Below are positions 6,731 through 13,140 of a DNA stretch of 13,140 bases, in pieces; position 1 is the first letter of the stretch, and each line of letters begins with the position of its first letter. Under the pieces are notes generated by a model. That model saw only the letters and a list, made by a program, of their open reading frames with translations. It was not told the DNA's origin and did no database searches. The stretch lies in assembly GCA_001508595.1 (NCBI GenBank), contig LGHA01000022.1, forward strand, positions 1-13,140. Direction: 5' to 3'. The position numbers were made by a program, and so were the translations under genes. Origin of the DNA: Anaerolineaceae bacterium 46_22. Its GTDB lineage: Bacteria > Chloroflexota > Anaerolineae > Anaerolineales > Anaerolineaceae.

Positions 6731-6763
6731 CCCCTTCCCTTCAGGGAGGGGGCAGGGGGTAGG
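6731..6763 (+). repeat. REP-like palindrome, copy 4 (forward unit)
   Basis: CCCCTTCCCT (6731-6740) and AGGGAGGGGG (6743-6752) plus CAGGGGGTAGG are identical over their length to copy 1. A remnant of the reverse unit (GAAGGGACTTT, 6716-6726) precedes it. It lies about 120 bp upstream of the GH1 gene. Confidence 0.75.
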
Positions 6764-6805
6764 TTTCCCATTCCGCACGTTTGCCCTGCTTGAACTCCCG
6801 ATATT

Positions 6806-6837
6806 TTGACCCGTTTTTTGAAAAATCGCGTTATGAT
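6806..6837 (+). promoter_or_regulatory. Weak promoter candidate for the GH1 gene
   Basis: TTGACC (6806-6811) and TATGAT (6832-6837) resemble -35 and -10 boxes, but the 20-nt spacer is longer than the usual 17, so this is only a candidate. It sits between the last repeat and the start codon. Confidence 0.25.
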
Positions 6838-6882
6838 TATTGGAACCGATAGAGTACTTTCGAGAACAGGAGCCGAATCAAG

Positions 6883-8208
6883 ATGCCAAAAGGAACTTAC
6901 ATTTTCCCGGAAGGTTTTTTATGGGGCACAGCAACTGCAGCGCACCAGGTTGAAGGGCGCAATCAGAATAACACATGGTATGCATGGGAACAGGAAGAGG
7001 GGCGGATCATCAACGGGCATCAATCCGGTTTAGCCTGTGATTGGTGGGGCGGCCGCTGGCGTGAAGATTTCGACCGTGCCCAGGCTGGCGGTCAGAATGC
7101 GCACCGCCTGTCCATTGCCTGGAGCCGCATCCAACCCGAACCGGACCGCTGGGACGAGGATGCCCTGGATCGTTACCGTGAGATGCTGGTCGGGCTGCGT
7201 TCCCGCAAGATGACGCCGATGGTCACCCTGCATCACTTCAGCGAACCGTTGTGGCTGGCCGAGATGGGCGGCTGGGAAAATGAAGCCGTCATCGATGCCT
7301 TTGAAGCCTTCACACGCAAAGCCGTTGAAGCTCTGATGCCGTACTGCAACTTGTGGGTGACAATAAATGAACCGAATGTCTTCATGTTGGGCGCTTATAT
7401 TGAAGGGCTCTTCCCCCCTGGGAAAAAAGATTTCAATGCAGCCTTGCAGGTCATGCAGCACATGATCCGGGCGCACGCAAGGGCGTACAAGGTAATCCAT
7501 GAGCTTCAACCCGATGCAAGAGTCGGTTCCTCAATTAACTACCGCGGGTTCAGATCGGCATCCTGGCTTCCCTGGGATCGGTTGGCAGCAAAGGCTTTGC
7601 ACACCCTTTTTAATGATTTATTTCCACGTACCCTCAAGGACGGCGTGTTTAACACCATCAGAAAAAAGACGAGCATCCCTGAAGCAATTGGCACACAGGA
7701 TTTTGTAGGGGTGAATTATTACTCAACGGACATGGTGCGATTCAGTCCCTTTGCAGCAAAAGATATGTACACCAAGCGGTTCTACCCAGAGGATGCAGCA
7801 TTAAGTGAATCGGATTTCATCGCGAACATTCCTGAAGGGATGATCGAAGCGGTTAAATGGGCAGGGGGTTTTGGCTTACCGATAATCATCACCGAAAATG
7901 GCGTCGATGATTCAAAGGACAGCTTGCGTCCCAGGTATATCCTGGAGCATTTGCACGCGCTCTGGAAGATCATGAATGCAAACCTTCGAGTCGAAGGCTA
8001 TTTTCACTGGGCCCTGGTGGATAATTTTGAATGGGAACGCGGCTGGACCCAGCGCTTTGGTCTGTGGGGTTTGGATTTGGAAACACAGGCGCGCATCCGA
8101 CGGCCCAGTGTGGATCTGTATGCAGAAATCTGTCGTACAAATGGCATCGCCTCGGACACCGTCGAAAAATACGCGCCTGAGGTCATGGAAACTTTGTTTC
8201 CCGGTTAA
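6883..8208 (+). CDS. Glycoside hydrolase family 1 beta-glycosidase
   Basis: This 441-residue enzyme has the full-length GH1 layout for a cytoplasmic retaining beta-glycosidase, without signal peptide. Visible motifs in order are: FLWGTATAAHQVEG (residues 12-25, with the sugar-binding Gln22); HRLSIAWSRIQPE; LHHFSEPLWL; TINEPNVF with the acid/base Glu163; NYYSTDMV; ITENGVDD with the nucleophile Glu338; and HWALVDNFEWERGW, which lines the -1 subsite. Family enzymes release the non-reducing-end sugar, usually glucose, from beta-linked disaccharides and glycosides; exact substrate cannot be told from sequence. The ATG is supported by AGGAG (6868-6872), 10 nt upstream. It stands alone, with no transporter or regulator beside it, and meets the next gene tail to tail with a 9-bp gap and no terminator between. 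Confidence 0.95.
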   Translation: MPKGTYIFPEGFLWGTATAAHQVEGRNQNNTWYAWEQEEGRIINGHQSGLACDWWGGRWREDFDRAQAGGQNAHRLSIAWSRIQPEPDRWDEDALDRYREMLVGLRSRKMTPMVTLHHFSEPLWLAEMGGWENEAVIDAFEAFTRKAVEALMPYCNLWVTINEPNVFMLGAYIEGLFPPGKKDFNAALQVMQHMIRAHARAYKVIHELQPDARVGSSINYRGFRSASWLPWDRLAAKALHTLFNDLFPRTLKDGVFNTIRKKTSIPEAIGTQDFVGVNYYSTDMVRFSPFAAKDMYTKRFYPEDAALSESDFIANIPEGMIEAVKWAGGFGLPIIITENGVDDSKDSLRPRYILEHLHALWKIMNANLRVEGYFHWALVDNFEWERGWTQRFGLWGLDLETQARIRRPSVDLYAEICRTNGIASDTVEKYAPEVMETLFPG

Positions 8209-8217
8209 TGGCTTGGC

Positions 8218-9903
8218 TCAGTCGTATGGGTCAGCCTGATAGCCGCTGCAGGATTTGACCTCGCCGTTCACTTCCACGAACCAGGTGTACATATCGTAAC
8301 TGACAGGGTAGACCTCTAAGTTCTCAGATTGCTGCGCCAGCAGCGTGTTTGCCTGACTTCGCGAGTAATGATAGGATACCCAGGACTCATCCTGGGGAAC
8401 ATCTATCTGTGCTAATTTACATGCTAAGACGCCGCCAAGCTCATCCCTGATGTCATCAGGGGTGTTTTCATCGATGTAAAATTCAACCAGGTTTGGGATG
8501 GCATCTGCAGATAAAGAATACAGGTAGCCGGAATCTAAATCCGATTCAGCCTTGTCGTTATGATTGTTGATGGCTCGACTTATATTTTGATTGACAATAA
8601 ATTGATCCGTATTGAGCAGGTTAATCGTCAATCCAAAACCGATGATAAATAAAATCAGGATAAAAGCCAATCGCTTCATGTTCCTGGTGATTTCCAAAAT
8701 TGCCACACCACCCAGCAATAAGGCAATCCAGATCATAAAGACATGCGCCAGGGTGCGCAATCGCGTGAAGCCATAAGCAGCTTCATACAGATTCAGGCGA
8801 ATATAAGCGGAGGTCAGGATGATCGCCACGAGCCCGACCAGGATCAACCCAAGGGCTGAAAAGAGCCGCCCCTGGTTCTTCTGCTCCCGTTTGGTGATCA
8901 TGCTCAGTATGTAGAAAAGCACCAGGCTGATAACCGCAACGGCGATCAGTTCAAAGAAACCGCGGCGTGCGTATTCAGCGTAGGTATAGCCTTCAAGACT
9001 GATGTTTTTGCCGCCGCTGAAGAGATAGTTGAATTGGAGAATCACAAACATGAGGAAAAGCAAATTGACTGCGCCCAGGACTACACTGGATTCGATCGAG
9101 CCTAAAAATGGGCTGATCGCCGGCTTTTCGTTATCATCAGGTTGGTATTTTTTGCTCTCTACAACAGCGAAGTAATAACTTGAGAGGAGCACATAGGCGA
9201 TGACCAGGATATAAGCCAGGCGAAACACCATTTCACCCAGGTTTTCAATCCTGAACCAGGCAAGAGAATTCTGGATTCGATCATTGAAAATCGGGTCTGC
9301 CTGTGCCAGGAAGAAGGTCAAAATTCCAAGAATGGGCAAGGCTAATAACAAACCGCGTAAATAAGGGGCAATGCCTTTGAGCGGTTTCTCTTTCTTCTCG
9401 CTATTTCCCCCCTGACTTTCCTGGTCTTGTTTGCCTTCGACATCGGCAGTCCTGTCCCCGTTGTCCGCTTGACCAGCTTGAGATGAATCAGCTTTCCTGG
9501 TTTTATTGAAGAACAGGATGCCGCCGATCACATTGTTCAGTAAAAATTGAAAACAGCTGACGAAAATATCTCGCAGGCTGTAGCGATACCAGGCGCCGTT
9601 TCGCAGGGACATCAGGAAGAATGCCAGGGCGCTGAGTGTCACCAGGACGTTCACGGCAATGGTGAAGGGCTCTGCCCGGATGAAGGTCATTACGGAAAAG
9701 AAAGCTAATGGGACCAATAAGAGATAGGAGGTCCATGGGATATGGATCTTTTCCATCCAGGCGGGAATCAAGCCGCCGAATGCCGCCAGAAGGATGAAGA
9801 TGAAGAAGTTGATCCCAAAGGGGCGTTCCCAAAACAGGATGTCAAAGCTGATTGCAGCCAGTAAGGCAAAAATCCAGAAAAGATGCTTATTTTTGAGTTT
9901 CAT
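8218..9903 (-). CDS. Multi-pass membrane protein of DUF4173/DUF4153 type
   Basis: The 561-residue protein starts with a membrane segment right after KLKNKH and shows about ten to eleven hydrophobic helices. A charged, Gln/Glu/Asp-rich loop (about residues 140-172) sits between the fifth and sixth. The segment with YGFTRLRTLAHVFMIW and the later NTDQFIVNQNISRAIN...DAIPNL region are characteristic of DUF4173 proteins. A soluble domain of about 110 residues follows the last helix. Function of the family is unknown; it acts in the cytoplasmic membrane. The start is well placed, with AAAGGA just upstream on the minus strand. It is divergent from degV and probably monocistronic. DUF4153 is a related alternative label. 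Confidence 0.8.
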   Translation of the reverse strand: MKLKNKHLFWIFALLAAISFDILFWERPFGINFFIFILLAAFGGLIPAWMEKIHIPWTSYLLLVPLAFFSVMTFIRAEPFTIAVNVLVTLSALAFFLMSLRNGAWYRYSLRDIFVSCFQFLLNNVIGGILFFNKTRKADSSQAGQADNGDRTADVEGKQDQESQGGNSEKKEKPLKGIAPYLRGLLLALPILGILTFFLAQADPIFNDRIQNSLAWFRIENLGEMVFRLAYILVIAYVLLSSYYFAVVESKKYQPDDNEKPAISPFLGSIESSVVLGAVNLLFLMFVILQFNYLFSGGKNISLEGYTYAEYARRGFFELIAVAVISLVLFYILSMITKREQKNQGRLFSALGLILVGLVAIILTSAYIRLNLYEAAYGFTRLRTLAHVFMIWIALLLGGVAILEITRNMKRLAFILILFIIGFGLTINLLNTDQFIVNQNISRAINNHNDKAESDLDSGYLYSLSADAIPNLVEFYIDENTPDDIRDELGGVLACKLAQIDVPQDESWVSYHYSRSQANTLLAQQSENLEVYPVSYDMYTWFVEVNGEVKSCSGYQADPYD

Positions 9904-10051
9904 TATTTTTCCTTTGTATCTGCGTTGAAGATTTTAATCAGATGTTTGTGTATTTAATTTTGAGACGTATGCATTGTAACGCTTTTTATGGGGAAAAGGC
10001 TCTCAAAAACTACCAGAAATCAAAATTTTGGTTTTTTTGATACCCAAATTT

Positions 10052-10063
10052 CAAGTATACTTG
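10052..10063. promoter_or_regulatory. Perfect 12-bp palindrome upstream of degV, possible operator over a -10 box
   Basis: CAAGTATACTTG is a perfect dyad, 39 bp before the degV start. It includes TATACT (10056-10061), a good -10 match, though no -35 lies at normal spacing (TTGATA at 10037 is 13 nt away). A dimeric repressor could bind here. The intergenic region (9904-10102) also holds CAAAATTTTG (10021-10030) and an ATCAAAA/TTTTGAT inverted repeat just upstream. Confidence 0.4.
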
Positions 10064-10102
10064 TACCAATTATTGATATTTATAGAAAAATCAGGAGTGT
10101 CG

Positions 10103-10948
10103 ATGAAAAAAGTAGCCATAATAACGGACAGCACCGCGTATTTACCCCAGGACCTTGTCGATGATTTGGGTCTTCACATTGTGCCGCTTACTCTTCACTG
10201 GGAAGACCTGACTTACTTGGATGGGGTTGATATTCGGGCAGAAGAATTTTATGAGCGGTTGAGCAGTGCAAACAGCATTCCCACCACCAGTCAAACACCG
10301 GTTGATGTGTTTGAAAAATTATTCCAAAAATTGCTCGATGAGGATTACGCCGTTTTTGCCATGCTGATCTCCAGCGGGATTTCCGGCACTGTCGATTCTG
10401 CAATGCAGGCAAAAAAGCACTTTGCTGATGCTCCTGTAGAGGTTATGGATACACAACTGGTTTCCATGGCGCTCGGTTTTCTCGTGCTGACGGTTGCCCG
10501 TGCAGCTAAAGATGGTGCCAGTCTTGAGGAATGTGTTGAATTGGCTGAAGCGACCTATCCGAAAATCGGGGTTTATTTTACCGTTGACACCTTGAAATAT
10601 TTGAATAAGGGCGGGCGAATCAACACCGCAAAGCGTTTATTGGGTTCAGCCCTGGACCTGAAACCCATTATGGAAATTCGAGGTGGGAAAATCGAACTGG
10701 TCGAATCGGTGCGTTCACGCAAGAAATCCTTGCTGCGCATGCTTGAATTGGTGGAAAGGGATATTTCCTTAAACGACCAGGTACGGATTTCAACCTTTCA
10801 TGCTGCAGCAGAGGAAGACTGCCAGAAATTAATGGATGAAGCTGTTGCCCGCTTTTATCCAATCGAGACGATTATGACCTTTGTCAGTCCTGTAATTGGG
10901 ACCCACACCGGTCCTGGCACCGTCAGTATAGCTTATATGAAGGGCTAA
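10103..10948 (+). CDS. DegV family fatty-acid-binding protein (FakB-like)
   Basis: The ATG at 10103 is chosen because AGGAG (10093-10097) lies 5 nt upstream; an in-frame ATG at 10028 would run through the promoter region. The 281-residue protein has standard DegV length and motifs: TDST at 8-11, PTTSQTP at 60-66, SSGISGT at 90-96, YLNKGGRI in the second domain, and a SPVIGTHTGPGT end (262-273) with the conserved His268. In Firmicutes the family (FakB) binds a fatty acid and presents it to the kinase FakA for phosphorylation, feeding phospholipid synthesis. No FakA is visible here, so a partner would be elsewhere. It is divergent from the DUF4173-type gene and ends 1 bp from the stop of the convergent YdcF-like gene. 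Confidence 0.93.
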   Translation: MKKVAIITDSTAYLPQDLVDDLGLHIVPLTLHWEDLTYLDGVDIRAEEFYERLSSANSIPTTSQTPVDVFEKLFQKLLDEDYAVFAMLISSGISGTVDSAMQAKKHFADAPVEVMDTQLVSMALGFLVLTVARAAKDGASLEECVELAEATYPKIGVYFTVDTLKYLNKGGRINTAKRLLGSALDLKPIMEIRGGKIELVESVRSRKKSLLRMLELVERDISLNDQVRISTFHAAAEEDCQKLMDEAVARFYPIETIMTFVSPVIGTHTGPGTVSIAYMKG

Positions 10949-10949
10949 A

Positions 10950-11744
10950 TTAGAGCCAATCTCGCAGCCCGTAGACGAAGGTCCCAATGTATTCTTTCAG
11001 CACGCTGGTGGTCAAGCCGAGCGAGCTGTCGTTGGGCAGTAAGTAGATCAGGGCTTCTTTCCACGTTGGATTGAAAGCGCTTTCCCAATTTTGCTCCGTG
11101 ACCGTGAAATCAACGGGTGCAGGGATCACAATGATGCCCTGTTCCTCAAATAAAGCCTTCGATCTGGGCATGTGCATGGCTGAGGTCACCAGGATGATTT
11201 CTTCGATTCCCCGCTCCCTGAGCATTCTTGCTGAATAAAGGGCATCTTCATAAGTGTTTTGAGAATTTGGCTGCAGCCAGATGGCTTCCTGGGGGATTCC
11301 GGTCAGGCCGAGAAGATCTTGCATTTCTTCAGCCGGCGTCATGCCGCGTGCGGTGCTGAAATTGACGTTGCCGCCGCTGAGCAGAATGTTTGGTGCCGCG
11401 CCTTCTTTGTAGAGTTTTGCTGCATACAACACACGGTCACCCGCGCCGTTGACCTCTGTCATCGGTCGGGGGGCGTCGCCGGATTCTGTGCCGCCGCCAA
11501 GGACGACCATCACTTCAGCCTGGGGTGCGCCTTCTGGCGGCAGGTGTTTCCATTCCAATGAACGGGCAAGGGCATAGCTGACCCAGCGATTGCTGCTGAG
11601 CCATAAAAGAATTAAGGCGATGATCAGCACGGCTCTTTGAAATCCACGTCGATATTTCGAGGCTAATGCTAATATGATAAGCAGACACGCCAACCCAAGG
11701 GGATAAACCAGGAGCGGGAGTAATTTGCTAAGATAAACGAACAT
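10950..11744 (-). CDS. DUF218 (ElyC/SanA/YdcF) family membrane protein
   Basis: The 264-residue protein has two N-terminal membrane helices (about 8-28 and 37-51) and a DUF218 domain. Motifs are VVLGGG (80-85), SGG (123-125), E139/E140, NTYEDA (163-168) and LVTSAMHMPRS (185-195), matching the family's usual order. Family members such as ElyC and SanA in Escherichia coli affect envelope or peptidoglycan integrity; the two-helix layout is closest to ElyC. The start is supported by AAGGAG on the minus strand, about 8 nt upstream. It lies 29 bp downstream of the deacetylase-like gene in the same direction, so the two are probably co-transcribed, which supports an envelope role. Biochemical activity remains unclear for the family. 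Confidence 0.9.
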   Translation of the reverse strand: MFVYLSKLLPLLVYPLGLACLLIILALASKYRRGFQRAVLIIALILLWLSSNRWVSYALARSLEWKHLPPEGAPQAEVMVVLGGGTESGDAPRPMTEVNGAGDRVLYAAKLYKEGAAPNILLSGGNVNFSTARGMTPAEEMQDLLGLTGIPQEAIWLQPNSQNTYEDALYSARMLRERGIEEIILVTSAMHMPRSKALFEEQGIIVIPAPVDFTVTEQNWESAFNPTWKEALIYLLPNDSSLGLTTSVLKEYIGTFVYGLRDWL

Positions 11745-11773
11745 CGAATTTCTCCTTCGACACTAATGATCCT

Positions 11774-13000
11774 TTATGGTGATAATTGAATGACATTTTC
11801 CTCTTCGACATAAAAGGCAAATTGTCCCAATGTGTAATAACCATTGGTGCAATTTCCTTGCCGGATCTGTTTTAATATTGCCTGTTTCATTTGAAACGGA
11901 TTTTCCAGCGCATCAACTGGTATTTCACCCAGGTCACAATGGGCTGCCGTTGGAATTTCACCTGCTTTTTGAATGATGGCATCGATGGCTTCCTGGACAG
12001 CATTCAGGCGTTTTACATGGTGAGGGTCATAGCTTTTGGAAAAGGGTGGGAGAATTGGCCTGACATGCGCACCGTCATTAGCCTCAAGGATGGCAGCAAC
12101 CGGTTTCCCTTCGGGAGATTGGTAATCAAAGAGCACCTGTTTCCCAGCATCGGTTTCAGGCCAAATCACATAGGGCAGTGCCAGGATGTTATCCGAACTT
12201 TTAGCAAGTTCGGGTTTTCCCACAAGGCTCAGGGCTTCGCGCAGGGCAGCCTCATTCTCTTCTAATTGCCAGAGGATCTGATCCGGTGTGAGCTGGGACA
12301 GGTTGGGGTGATTGAAAAAATGATTGTAGGGGAGGGCGCCGTTTTCAATGCACCAGGCAATCGCTTTCGCCCGTTCTTCCTGCCAACCGCTTTCGATATA
12401 GAAACTGCCGTTGACATACCGGTTTGCATAGCCTTTATCGCCCATGTTGTAGAACAAAGCCAGGTGGAAATTGAAATCTGGATGTTCCTGGTAGAACTGC
12501 CAGATGCGTCCAATGCCCGAATAAGGCGCAGCTTGTCCTTCATCATCCAGGAAGATTTGGTCAGCGTAAAAGAGGTCGTCAATGGTGATGATCAGCGGGC
12601 GGCGTCCTTCAGGGAGATCCATGTCACCCCTCAGCCAATCTTCCAGTGCGACGAGGGAATAGCCTGCATCGTAAAAGCCCTGCAGGTGCCGGTCAAGGTC
12701 TGAAAGGGATACCTTGTATTTTTCTGATCTTGCACCACCTGGAATAAAGCGGTGATACATGACCATGGGTGCCATCGGAAGCTCCTGGAAAACGGCGGCT
12801 GTTACCTGGACGGTTTCTGGGGCAGGTGTGACCTCGGTAGGAACAGGGGTCACTTTGGAGAAGTCCTGGGGAATTTTCCGCGCATGAACTTCGACAGGCT
12901 TTAAGGCTGTCCCCGGTGGCAACTCATGAGATACCTGGCAGGCAGGCAGTCCCAATATGCTGATGATTAAGAAAAAGAAAACGAATTTGCGTAATGCCAT
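11774..13000 (-). CDS. Divergent NodB-like polysaccharide deacetylase lipoprotein
   Basis: The protein has 408 residues. The N-terminus is a lipoprotein signal (LRK, then FVFFFLIISILGLPAC with lipobox Cys21), so it is likely anchored outside the membrane. A Pro/Thr/Val-rich linker follows (about 48-66). The catalytic part resembles the CE4 NodB fold: APMVMYHRF, ITIDD (Asp141, Asp142; the usual TFDDG reads TIDDL here), then H227-x-x-x-H231 in a NHFFNHPNL segment, the metal-binding motif, and LPYVIWP as a possible third motif. CE4 enzymes remove acetyl groups from peptidoglycan, chitin or other polysaccharides; substrate is unknown. Residue replacement after the Asp pair and a long insert after it make it an outlier. 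The ribosome site is weak. It is the first gene of a pair with the DUF218 gene. Confidence 0.8.
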   Translation of the reverse strand: MALRKFVFFFLIISILGLPACQVSHELPPGTALKPVEVHARKIPQDFSKVTPVPTEVTPAPETVQVTAAVFQELPMAPMVMYHRFIPGGARSEKYKVSLSDLDRHLQGFYDAGYSLVALEDWLRGDMDLPEGRRPLIITIDDLFYADQIFLDDEGQAAPYSGIGRIWQFYQEHPDFNFHLALFYNMGDKGYANRYVNGSFYIESGWQEERAKAIAWCIENGALPYNHFFNHPNLSQLTPDQILWQLEENEAALREALSLVGKPELAKSSDNILALPYVIWPETDAGKQVLFDYQSPEGKPVAAILEANDGAHVRPILPPFSKSYDPHHVKRLNAVQEAIDAIIQKAGEIPTAAHCDLGEIPVDALENPFQMKQAILKQIRQGNCTNGYYTLGQFAFYVEEENVIQLSP

Positions 13001-13140
13001 ATGTCCATTTTACCGTTTTAATGTCTTACCTTGTTTGGATCAGCATCTTTGTAATTAAGCTGCATCATTCCTGCCAAAGTTGGTAAATGTTAACAATGTT
13101 TTACAAAAAGATGATATAGGATTGATATTTCCATAATTGT

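Larger units (their letters stand above)
6217..6882. other. Gene-free, repeat-rich spacer between phage block and cellular genes
   Basis: No coding frame with a ribosome site fits in this 666-bp stretch. It is AT-rich apart from four clusters of a CCCTTCCCT/AGGGAGGGG palindrome and a roughly 93-bp direct repeat, both listed separately. No tRNA, integrase remnant or recognisable attachment site is seen. A weak promoter candidate for the GH1 gene lies near its right end. Confidence 0.8.

Noticed and set aside
6220..6763. CRISPR array
   Set aside because: Repeats are palindromes in mixed orientation with uneven spacing, there are no uniform spacers and no cas genes.
6220..6763. Intrinsic terminators at the palindromes
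   Set aside because: The stems are not followed by T-runs; G-runs follow instead. Some mRNA-end role remains possible.
10028..10102. Longer start for the DegV gene
   Set aside because: The extra 25 residues cover the likely promoter and palindrome; standard DegV proteins begin at MKKVAIITDST and AGGAG precedes that ATG.
12266..12703. Plus-strand frame of 145 codons opposite the deacetylase gene
   Set aside because: Antisense to a gene with clear lipobox and NodB-like motifs, and without a ribosome site.
13084..13105. TGTTAACA-centred near-palindrome upstream of the deacetylase gene as an operator
   Set aside because: Only the central 8 bp are perfect and the arms match poorly; no promoter boxes could be aligned with it.

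Overview
The window reads as a bacterial chromosome segment holding the right-hand end of a prophage or phage-derived island (about 1-6216, all + strand), a 666-bp repeat-rich gene-free spacer (6217-6882), and five ordinary cellular genes (6883-13000). Gene content and protein style (GH1 beta-glycosidase, a DUF4173-type membrane protein, a DegV/FakB protein, an ElyC/YdcF-type protein, a lipoprotein with an LPAC lipobox, and G/C-run palindromic repeats between genes) would fit an anaerobic Chloroflexota (Anaerolineae-like) bacterium. That placement is inference only; no rRNA or other marker gene is present.

Phage part: a major capsid ORF that is open at the left edge and carries what looks like the tail end of a prohead protease plus a scaffold-like helical region; a 242-bp gap with a C/G-rich hairpin and a five-copy heptamer repeat; a beta-rich protein in the usual head-decoration position; a two-helix holin-like membrane protein; a small Lys/Pro-rich protein; a head-tail-connector-like protein; and two large beta-rich proteins that look like tail-tip or hub components. 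The last four genes are packed almost end to end (1 bp gap, then GTGA and ATGA overlaps), so they are very likely translationally coupled. No tail tube, tape measure, endolysin, integrase or attachment site is visible. Portal and terminase, if present, lie left of the window.

Spacer 6217-6882: four clusters of a REP-like palindrome (CCCTTCCCT stem) in both orientations, two of them inside a roughly 93-bp direct repeat. Related C-run/G-run hairpins occur inside the phage part.

Cellular part: a GH1 beta-glycosidase (+) meets a DUF4173-type membrane protein (-) tail to tail. That gene is divergent from a degV-family fatty-acid-binding protein (+), with a 199-bp promoter region between them that holds a perfect 12-bp palindrome. 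degV meets, 1 bp apart, a two-gene minus-strand operon: a NodB-like polysaccharide deacetylase lipoprotein followed by an ElyC/YdcF-type DUF218 membrane protein, both plausibly working on the cell envelope.
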